From Gemmatimonadota bacterium (GTDB taxonomy: Bacteria; Gemmatimonadota; Gemmatimonadetes; Longimicrobiales; Longimicrobiaceae): DNA of 42,772 nucleotides. Positions 36,866 through 42,772 of the stretch are shown here, in pieces (within the stretch, counting starts at the first letter, position 1; each line of letters opens with the position of its first letter). The position numbers were made by a program, and so were the translations under genes. The DNA lies in assembly GCA_028287185.1 (NCBI GenBank), contig JAQBQD010000132.1:1-42772 (forward strand), written 5' to 3'. The notes below the pieces were generated by a model. The model ran no database searches. It was not told the DNA's origin and was given only the letters and a program-made list of their open reading frames with translations.

Positions 36866-37051
36866 ATGGCACAGCTCACGTTGGAAGGGGACGAGGCCCG
36901 CCTGCTGGCGTCCGCGCTGCGGTCCTACCTTTCCGAGCTGCACACCGAGATCACCGCCACCGACAGCATGGACATGCGCGACGAGCTGAAGCGCCAGGAA
37001 GGGGTGCTGAACGGCGTCCTCCAGCGCCTCGACCCGGCGTCTGAGCCGTAG
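36866..37051 (+). CDS. 61-residue acidic helical protein, unknown function
   Basis: 61 residues: MAQLTLEGDEARLLASALRSYLSELHTEIT... rich in Leu, Glu, Asp and Arg, consistent with two amphipathic helices (~8-30 and ~35-55). ATG 36866 has a clear GGAGGA site 5 nt upstream, and a hairpin terminator follows, so it is a good small-gene candidate. I recognise no family; short proteins of this shape occur in many bacteria as uncharacterised conserved proteins. Confidence 0.7.
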   Translation: MAQLTLEGDEARLLASALRSYLSELHTEITATDSMDMRDELKRQEGVLNGVLQRLDPASEP

Positions 37052-37385
37052 CCGAACGCGCGGACCTCGACCTCGTCCGGCGCGAGATCCACTCCTCTCC
37101 ATCCGCAGCACCGTACGACGGAGTCCCGACGCACGCGGGGCTCCGTCGTCGTCCATCGATCGCCTTCGGAGCGACCGTTCGCCACGCGGAGACGCCCGTC
37201 CCGGCACGGAGCAGGATCGAGAATCTCCTGACACGACGGGCGCCGGCGGCGTACACGACGTTCGAGTGGATTCCGGCATACAGGGGATGCGGCGGGGGAT
37301 AGCTTCCGTTCCAGGCGAGAGACGTCCGCCGCGGCACGGCGGGGCATGGGCCCCCGCGCGGCCGAGCCTCCAACGACCAGGATCG
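37052..37385. other. Intergenic spacer before the multicopper oxidase
   Basis: 334 bases holding the terminator at 37115-37149. A CTGACA (37228-37233) and TACACG (37252-37257) at 18-base spacing make a weak promoter candidate for the oxidase. Nothing else was recognised. Confidence 0.5.
37115..37149 (+). terminator. Hairpin terminator after the 61-residue gene
   Basis: A 14-bp stem (37115-37128 with 37136-37149, one G-U pair) and a 7-base loop, 63 nt past the stop. The following CGTCCATCG is not T-rich. Confidence 0.6.
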
Positions 37386-38537
37386 ATGAGCGACTACGAG
37401 AACACGCTGCCGGAGAAGCCCGCCGCCACGGCCTCGCGCCGCGACTTCCTCCGGCTTTCGGCAATTGGGCTGGCCGTCCCGGCCGGGCTGAGCGTGCTGG
37501 CGGCATGCAAGGGCGAGAGCGCGGGCGGCGCTGCCGCCGGGGCGAGGGGCGCCGCCAACGGGCCCGGCACCGCCGCGGGCACCACCGCCACGGCCGGCAT
37601 GGCGCACGACAGCGACCAGAGCGGCGGCACCAACGCTCCGCATCCCGCCACGCCGCAGGACGCGAGGGCGAAGGCGGATGCCATGGACGCCATGCACGAG
37701 AAGGGCATCAAGTCCTTCCCGGCGAAGACGGCGGGCAAGGGAAACGTGCTCATGCCGCCGCGCATGGAGGGCGGCGTGAAGGTGTTCGACGTCACCGCCG
37801 GCAAGGTGATGTGGGAGGTGGAGCCGGGGCGCAGCGTGGAGGCGTTCGCCTACAACGGCCAGGTCCCCGGCCCGCAGATCCGCGTGCGCGAGGGAGACCG
37901 CGTGCGGCTGAACCTGACCAACCGGCTGGAGCAGAGCACCGCCGTGCACTTCCACGGGGTGGAGCTTCCCAACGACCAGGACGGCGTGCCCTTCATCACC
38001 CAGCCGCCCATCAAGCCGGGGCAGACGTACACGTACGAGTTCACGGCGCCCAACCCGGGCTCGCACATGTACCACTCGCACCACAACTCGGCCGAGCAGG
38101 TAGGCAAGGGGCTGCTGGGGGCGTTCATCATCGAGCCGCGCCGCAAGCGCGCCGTGGAGCGCGTGGACGTGGACTACGTGCTGATCATGAACGACGGCTA
38201 CCACGGCTACACCTTCAACGGCAAGAGCTTCCCGGCCACCGAGCCCATCGTGGCGAAGCTGGGGCAGAAGGTCCGCATCCGCTTCATGAACGAGGGGATG
38301 ATGATCCATCCCATGCACCTGCACGGCATGCACATGACGGTGATCGACAAGGACGGCTGGCCCCTGCCGGCGCCATACCGCTGCGACACCCTGAACGTGG
38401 CGCCCGGCGAGCGGTGGGACGTGATCGTCAACTGCAACAACCCCGGCACCTGGGCGTTCCACTGCCACATCCTGCCGCACGCCGAGTCCGAGCACGGCAT
38501 GCTGGGCATGGTGACCGCCCTGGTCGTGCAGAAGTAG
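37386..38537 (+). CDS. Tat-exported multicopper oxidase (lipoprotein-type, laccase-like)
   Basis: 383 residues. The N-terminus has the twin-arginine motif S-R18-R19-D-F-L followed by a hydrophobic stretch ending in LAAC (Cys 41), so it is probably exported folded by Tat and lipid-anchored. A Gly/Ala/Thr linker follows. The cupredoxin domains carry all four copper motifs: HFHG at H188/H190, HSHH at H230/H232, HPMHLHG at H308/H311/H313, and HCHILPHAESEHGM with H359, C360, H361 and a Met ligand. This makes a type 1 copper and a trinuclear cluster that reduce oxygen. At this length it is a two-domain type rather than a three-domain CueO type. The substrate may be metal ions or phenolics. Nitrite-reductase relatives lack the full trinuclear set. 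Confidence 0.85.
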   Translation: MSDYENTLPEKPAATASRRDFLRLSAIGLAVPAGLSVLAACKGESAGGAAAGARGAANGPGTAAGTTATAGMAHDSDQSGGTNAPHPATPQDARAKADAMDAMHEKGIKSFPAKTAGKGNVLMPPRMEGGVKVFDVTAGKVMWEVEPGRSVEAFAYNGQVPGPQIRVREGDRVRLNLTNRLEQSTAVHFHGVELPNDQDGVPFITQPPIKPGQTYTYEFTAPNPGSHMYHSHHNSAEQVGKGLLGAFIIEPRRKRAVERVDVDYVLIMNDGYHGYTFNGKSFPATEPIVAKLGQKVRIRFMNEGMMIHPMHLHGMHMTVIDKDGWPLPAPYRCDTLNVAPGERWDVIVNCNNPGTWAFHCHILPHAESEHGMLGMVTALVVQK

Positions 38538-38628
38538 CCTTCCACGCCGCGCGTGCATGCCGGAGCCTCCGGCGCGGCCGCCCGGCGCCGGACCCCAACG
38601 CGGTGCCTTTCCGCCGAGAGGAGCTTCC

Positions 38629-39165
38629 ATGAGCGCTTCGCCCCGTCCCGTCTTCCGCGCCCTGGAGCGCGCCGAAGTGCACGCCGTGCTGGCGCGCAAC
38701 CACGTGGGCCGCCTGGCCTACGGCAGCGGCGCGCACATCGACGTGGAGCCGGTGCACTACGTTTACGACGGAGGCTGGATCTACGGCCGCACCTCGCGCG
38801 GGGCCAAGCTCGAGGCCACGGGCACGCACTGGTCGCCCGTGGCGTTCGAGGTGGACGAGATCGAGGGGCTCTTCGACTGGCGCAGCGCGGTGGTGCACGG
38901 CGGCTTCTACACCGTCTCGCCCGACCATGGCGAATGGGAGCGCCAGGCGTGGGACGACGCGGTGCGCGTGCTGCGGCGCCTGGTCCCGGAGACCTTCACC
39001 GACGACGACCCCACACCCTTCCGGAACGTCGTGTTCCGCGTCGCGGTACAGGAGGTGAGCGGTCGGGCTGCGTCCACCGCCACCGCTACGCCCGCCGCCG
39101 ACGAGCCGCTTCCCGCGGCGATGGCCGACGCCCCCGCCGAACCCGCGCCCGCAGGCTCCCCATGA
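38629..39165 (+). CDS. Pyridoxamine 5'-phosphate oxidase-like flavin/heme-binding protein
   Basis: 178 residues. The split-barrel pattern LARNHVGRLAYGSGAHIDVEPVHYVYDGGWIYGRTSRGAKLEA (~21-63) is that of the PNPOx-like superfamily, whose members bind FMN, F420 or heme. The last ~35 residues are an Ala/Pro/Thr-rich low-complexity tail. ATG 38629 has GAGGAG upstream. It starts 91 nt after the oxidase gene, and its stop overlaps the regulator start (ATGA), so the three genes may form one operon. Proteins of this type are often found next to regulators; the reaction cannot be assigned. Confidence 0.75.
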   Translation: MSASPRPVFRALERAEVHAVLARNHVGRLAYGSGAHIDVEPVHYVYDGGWIYGRTSRGAKLEATGTHWSPVAFEVDEIEGLFDWRSAVVHGGFYTVSPDHGEWERQAWDDAVRVLRRLVPETFTDDDPTPFRNVVFRVAVQEVSGRAASTATATPAADEPLPAAMADAPAEPAPAGSP

Positions 39166-39854
39166 GCACGTCCTCTCCCGAGCGCATCCGCATCCTGCTG
39201 GTGGACGACCACGCGGTGCTGCGCGGCGGGCTGAAGGCGCTGCTGTCGCTGGAGCCCGACATGGACGTGGTGGGCGAGGTGGGCACCGGCGAGCAGGCGC
39301 TGGAGCGGGTGCGAGGCGTGCGTCCGGGCGTGGTGGTGATGGACCTGGCCATGCCCGGCATGGGCGGCCTGGAGGCCACGCGCCAGATCGTCGCGCTGGG
39401 GCTGGAGACCCGCGTGCTGATCCTGACCTCGCACGCCGAGGAGGAGTACCTGCTGGCCGTGCTGGAGGCCGGCGGAAGCGGCTACGTACGCAAGACGCAC
39501 GCGGACGAGGACCTGATCGCCGCCATCCGCACCGTCTCGCGCGACGAGGTGTTCCTGTATCCCAGTGCCACCAAGCTGCTGCTGCGCGGCTTCCGCACCG
39601 CCGAGAGCGCCGGCGAACGCGGCCCGCTGGAGGAGCTGAGCGAGCGCGAGCGCGAGGTGCTGGGCCTCACCGCCGAGGGCTACAGCAGCAGCGAGATCGG
39701 CAGGAAGCTGTTCCTGAGCCCCAAGACGGTGGACACCTACCGATACCGCCTGATGCAGAAGCTCGGGCTTACCCACCGCAGCGAGCTGGTGCGCTTCGCC
39801 CTGGAGAGCGGCGTGCTGAAGCCCCTGGCCGCCCCCGAGCCGCGGCCGGCTTGA
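39162..39854 (+). CDS. NarL/FixJ-type two-component response regulator
   Basis: 230 residues. The receiver domain (~8-127) has the acidic pair D15-D16, the phospho-acceptor D61 in VVMDLAMPG, the conserved Thr/Ser in ILTSH and the Lys in GYVRKTHADED (~111). A LuxR-type helix-turn-helix occupies ~155-220 (LSEREREVLGLTAEGYSSSEIGRKLFLSPKTVDTYRYRLMQKLGL). The start overlaps the preceding stop by 4 bases (ATGA), which implies coupled translation. No sensor kinase is adjacent; the kinase-like protein at 6844-7563 is an improbable partner given its distance. Likely targets include its own operon (inference). Confidence 0.88.
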   Translation: MSTSSPERIRILLVDDHAVLRGGLKALLSLEPDMDVVGEVGTGEQALERVRGVRPGVVVMDLAMPGMGGLEATRQIVALGLETRVLILTSHAEEEYLLAVLEAGGSGYVRKTHADEDLIAAIRTVSRDEVFLYPSATKLLLRGFRTAESAGERGPLEELSEREREVLGLTAEGYSSSEIGRKLFLSPKTVDTYRYRLMQKLGLTHRSELVRFALESGVLKPLAAPEPRPA

Positions 39855-40122
39855 GGAGACGCGCAGGCGGAGAGTCGGTGGAGCCGCGAAGCGTGCCGGA
39901 TCGGTGAACAGGCGCGAACGACGGGGGAGGCATTGTGCAGATGGCTCCCCTGCTTTGCGCCGGGCGACCGTTCGCCTGGAATTTCACAAATGGCTGCGTG
40001 CGTTCGCAGGAGCGGTCGCGTAGGTGCATCCGGCCCGTGCGCGGCCGTCTCGATGACGATCCATCCACGTCGACGGGCCGATCATGTGGCGGACGTGCGA
40101 CAGGTGCGACTGCCGGTCGGGT

Positions 40123-40872
40123 GGCGCGGGCCAGTCGACCTTGAGGCAGTTGTAGAGCGTGTCGGGCGGGGAGCTGGGTTCGCCCGGCCCGGGCGTCCAC
40201 GCCTGGATCTCGTGACCAGCCCGTACTTGTAGCCCACGATCCTGCACGGCGGGTTCGTCGTCCCGCCGGCGTAGCTGCCCAGGTCGAAGGCACCCTTCCA
40301 GTTCTCGTGCGGGTAGAGGGTGATGGGCCCCGGAGCGAGTCGCTGTACTCCATGCGGGTGATGGAGAGCGGATGGTCGATGCCCGCGCCGTGGGTGTAGA
40401 TCACCCGGCCGAAGAAGTAGCCCGGGTAGTACTCGGACGTGCTGCCCGGCCAGTCGTCCACCGGCTCTCCGTTCACCAGGCTGGCGGCCGCGATCCGGAA
40501 GCCGGTGTCGCGCTCCAGCGTGGCGGTGGGCGTGTGGGTGTAGCCGGGCGCCTGCACCTCGGCCAGCACCTGGTCTCCGTCCCACACGGTCCGGCGCAGC
40601 GCGCTCACGCAGGTGCTGGTGCACGCGTGCTCCTGCCGCGTGCGTACCAGCACGCGCCGGCCCAGCGCGTCGTACCAGTGGTCCTCCACGCCCGAATTGT
40701 CATTCCGCAGGAGGGGCTTCGAGCAGTCACAAGTGCCGTCCTGCTGGAGGAGGCTCGACGGCCGGTACACATCGGTCAGCCGGCTCTCCGCGTCGTAGTA
40801 GAAGGCCGTCCGGCTCTTCTGGTGGCGCACTCGCGCGCGCTGGCCTGAACTCCCTCCGGGGCGGGTTACATC
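40123..40872 (-). pseudogene. Decayed duplicate of an Rhs core segment
   Basis: On the minus strand 40872-40675 codes an Rhs YD-repeat stretch (AFYYDAESRLTDVYR). 40674-40123 then duplicates 42659-42106 of the main Rhs gene (552 against 554 bases, very high similarity), from YDALGRRVLVRT to LKVDWPAP. Two single-base deletions explain the length difference: one near 40333 (after MEYSDSL) and one near 40216 (after YGLVTR). The frame is therefore broken twice. The copy ends before the YDPxTGRF motif and has no toxin tip. The family-like reading stays open upstream to a stop near 40873. It lies beyond the immunity-like gene in the same direction, as expected for a displaced Rhs tip or a duplication remnant. 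Confidence 0.8.
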
Positions 40873-41011
40873 CTATGTTCGAGCGCAGCCCACCTATCGA
40901 GAGGTTGCCGACGTGAGGCACTCGGCGGGATTCCGGGGCTCTGCCACATGGGCATGCGCATGTAACGGTTGCCCGGCGGGTTCACGCCTGCTATTCCCTT
41001 TTAATCGTTGT

Positions 41012-41350
41012 TCAGTCGTCATTGGGGGGATCGGGGAGCCGATCTGCGAGAGTGCTGCAAAGCGCGCCTAGTTCAGGTTCCAGTCCGCGGAGGTGAGGGG
41101 AAATGTGATCGAATAGCTCTGCTTGAATTGTGAACAGAAGGTGAGTGATCTGCTTCAAATCGACGCCAGGATCGAGTTGAGCCAACTTCTCGATCATGTG
41201 CACGATACGCAATGCACCGTCGTGAACGTCCCACAGGTCGACGTAGACCTCAGTCAGCGACGTGTCGGAAAGCCCGAGCGCAAGAAGAAGGTCATGAAGC
41301 GCCTTGTTCAAGCGTCGCCCGTCTGATGAATGTTGCTCACGAAGCTTCAT
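41012..41350 (-). CDS. Small helical protein, candidate immunity protein for the Rhs toxin
   Basis: 112 residues, mostly helical by composition, with hydrophobic Leu/Ile/Val positions spaced among charges (LNKALHDLLLALGLSDTSLTEVYVDLW; LKQITHLLFTIQAELFDHISPHL). No signal peptide, so cytoplasmic. The ATG at 41350 is 7 nt after the Rhs stop, and the TGAGGA at that stop serves as ribosome site. A small gene directly after an Rhs C-terminal tip is the standard place for the cognate immunity gene, and that context is the main evidence. No family is recognised. GC drops sharply here (41101-41160 has 23 G/C of 60). Confidence 0.65.
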   Translation of the reverse strand: MKLREQHSSDGRRLNKALHDLLLALGLSDTSLTEVYVDLWDVHDGALRIVHMIEKLAQLDPGVDLKQITHLLFTIQAELFDHISPHLRGLEPELGALCSTLADRLPDPPNDD

Positions 41351-41357
41351 CCAGTCC

Positions 41358-42772
41358 TCACTTGGTGTTTCGGAGACGCTGCTCCCATTCCGCGATTCGC
41401 TCCGCCCACTTCTCCGCAGTTCGTTGCCCCATGTCCTTTGTAGCGCGCTTTACCGTCTCTATCCAGTTTCGCACTTCGCCTTGGTGATGACTTCGTGCGT
41501 TGTCGTCAGGATCCGTCTCCAGTCCGGACAGATGTTGCTCGATGACGTGAGTGAGGCCAGTAGCGCGTGCGAGCGCGCGTGCACGTGCACTGAAGAGAGC
41601 GACTCCAATGTCGATTGCTCCGCCGATAGCGCCTCCCATCATGCCACCGCGGTTAGCCCCCACCGCAGCTCCTGCGGTGCCGCCTATCGTGCCTCCAACC
41701 GCTCCGCAGATCGGAGCGCCGGCACAGGCGAGCTCACCAGCTGCCCCTCCTCCGGCTCCTCCGACTATCCCCCCATCGACTCCACCAACGAAAGCACCAA
41801 TAGCCGTTCCTAACGTAGTGAAAAATCCGGGGCATTGCGGCCCGATTTCTCGGTCCTCCGGCGGGCAAAGCCCGTACGGATCACTGTACGAAACCGCATC
41901 CCCACCCGCAAACCCATACACGTTGAGGCCGCCGGCGATCCCGATGGGGTCTTCCTGGGTAAACCTCCCGGTCTGCGGATCGTAGAAGCGGTTGCGCCTG
42001 TACATCTGGCCGCTCGCATCGCGCATGCCGTCGATGAGGCTGCCGCCCCAGCTCTCCGCGCCGCGCGAGCTGTTGTCCCTGCGGCGGTTGGTCAGCCAGA
42101 GGTGCGGCGCGGGCCAGTCCACCTTGAGGCAGTGGTAGAGCGTGTCGGGCGGGGAACTGGGCTCGCCGGGCCCGGGCGTCCACGTCTGGAAGCGGGTCAC
42201 GAGGCCGTACTTGTATCCGACCACCCTGCACGGCGGGTTCGTGGTCCCGCCCGCGTAGCTGCCCAGGTCGAAGGCGCCCTTCCAGTTCTCGTGGGGGTAG
42301 AGGGTGATCGGCCCCGGCAGCGAGTCGCTGTACTCCATGCGCGTGATGGAGAGCGGGTGGTCGATGCCCGCGCCGTGCGTGTAGATCACCCGGCCGAAGA
42401 AGTAGCCCGGGTAGTACTCGGACGTGCTCCCCGGCCGGTCGTCCACCGGCTCGCCGTTCACCAGGCTGGCGGCCGCGATCCGGAAGCCCGTGTCGCGCTC
42501 CAGCGTGGCCGTGGGCGTGTGGGTGTAGCCGGGCGCCTGCACCTCGGCCAGCACCTGGTCGCCATCCCACACGGTCCGGCGCAGCGCGCTCATGCAGGTG
42601 CTGGTGCAGGCGTGCTCCTGGCGCGTGCGCACCAGCACGCGCCGGCCCAGCGCGTCGTAGCGGTACTCCTCGAAGGCGCTCCGCTCGTTGGGCATCGGCT
42701 GCTTCTTCGGGTCGCACGCCGCGGTGTGGCCGACGGGCTGGAAGACGTAGCAGGTGCGCCGGTCCACCACGC
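41358..42772 (-). CDS. Rhs repeat polymorphic toxin, 3' end (runs past the right edge)
   Basis: The last ~470 residues of a larger Rhs protein read leftward; the start lies outside the window. The Rhs core is shown by YDALGRRVLVRT (~38), WDGDQVLAEVQ, YYPGYFFGRVIY and the core-ending RNRFYDPQTGRFTQEDPIG...GGLNVYGF, then SYSDPYGL (~301). After this boundary come 169 residues that vary between Rhs proteins: a Gly-zipper hydrophobic region (~320-390) of the type that helps toxin entry, then a polar tip (~403-470) with THVIEQHL, SHHQGEVRNWIETVK and a charged helical end. The tip matches no toxin family I can name. The Rhs cage holds the tip, and secretion (type VI or another route) delivers it. 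Confidence 0.85.
   Translation of the reverse strand, partial: VVDRRTCYVFQPVGHTAACDPKKQPMPNERSAFEEYRYDALGRRVLVRTRQEHACTSTCMSALRRTVWDGDQVLAEVQAPGYTHTPTATLERDTGFRIAAASLVNGEPVDDRPGSTSEYYPGYFFGRVIYTHGAGIDHPLSITRMEYSDSLPGPITLYPHENWKGAFDLGSYAGGTTNPPCRVVGYKYGLVTRFQTWTPGPGEPSSPPDTLYHCLKVDWPAPHLWLTNRRRDNSSRGAESWGGSLIDGMRDASGQMYRRNRFYDPQTGRFTQEDPIGIAGGLNVYGFAGGDAVSYSDPYGLCPPEDREIGPQCPGFFTTLGTAIGAFVGGVDGGIVGGAGGGAAGELACAGAPICGAVGGTIGGTAGAAVGANRGGMMGGAIGGAIDIGVALFSARARALARATGLTHVIEQHLSGLETDPDDNARSHHQGEVRNWIETVKRATKDMGQRTAEKWAERIAEWEQRLRNTK

Noticed and set aside
33232..36879. A 1215-codon minus-strand open frame over ftsH
   Set aside because: FtsH on the plus strand has every expected motif; the antisense frame is a shadow.
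39769..40830. Intact 353-residue protein on the minus strand
   Set aside because: Only its first half matches Rhs; after the first deletion it reads nonsense and runs antisense into the regulator. It is better described as a decayed Rhs duplicate.

Overview
The window is uniformly very GC-rich. It combines genes that together point to a Gemmatimonadota bacterium, probably near Longimicrobium: the quinol-oxidising alternative complex III, a SusC/SusD pair, a DUF2723 membrane protein, many lipoproteins, and intergenic space with dispersed palindromic repeats. The phylum call is an inference from gene content; no rRNA or other phylogenetic marker lies here and no tRNA was found.

Layout. 1-1.5 kb: the end of an alternative complex III operon (the tail of an upstream gene, then actF) and a clear terminator. 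1.5-2.15 kb: a repeat-rich spacer with a nine-copy 8-bp tandem repeat and copies of two dispersed repeat families. 2.15-6.0 kb: a rightward run of an L,D-transpeptidase lipoprotein, a PHP-domain protein, a small membrane protein, a small lipoprotein and a TrmJ-type tRNA methyltransferase. 6.1-11.4 kb: a leftward block of a cold-shock protein with a promoter and a leader of about 350 nt, a soluble histidine-kinase-like protein, a six-helix chemoreceptor and a PLP-dependent amino-acid decarboxylase. 11.75-13.4 kb: psuG and 5-formyl-THF cyclo-ligase. 13.5-18.1 kb: a lipoprotein, a flavin reductase overlapping a membrane spermidine-synthase-like protein with an Asp-rich tail, a DUF486 protein and a small Lys-rich protein. 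18.3-21.9 kb: sbcD-sbcC. 22.0-22.7 kb: a DUF3800 gene broken by two single-base deletions, directly behind a terminator-like hairpin. 23.1-26.4 kb: leftward DUF2723 and outer-membrane barrel genes. 26.6-28.1 kb: trpE. 28.2-34.0 kb: a strong promoter, SusC-like and SusD-like genes, a terminator and a small lipoprotein. 34.4-36.5 kb: ftsH. 36.9-39.9 kb: a 61-residue protein, a Tat-exported multicopper oxidase, a pyridoxamine-oxidase-fold protein and a NarL-type regulator. 40.1-42.8 kb: an Rhs polymorphic-toxin locus read leftward, with the 3' end of an Rhs gene, a small immunity-like gene and, beyond it, a decayed duplicate of the Rhs core.

Most genes are housekeeping or envelope functions: respiration, peptidoglycan cross-linking, outer-membrane nutrient import, proteolysis, double-strand-break processing, tryptophan synthesis and RNA modification. 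The accessory and least explained part is the right-hand end. There the Rhs C-terminal tip and its partner gene have visibly lower GC than the rest, and the duplicated Rhs core suggests that toxin tips have been exchanged. Other points worth a second look are the cspA leader, the dispersed structured repeats, the sensor-poor chemoreceptor and the histidine kinase with an altered N box. I did not find a clearly new multi-gene system; the Rhs tip with its partner gene is the best candidate for undescribed biology.
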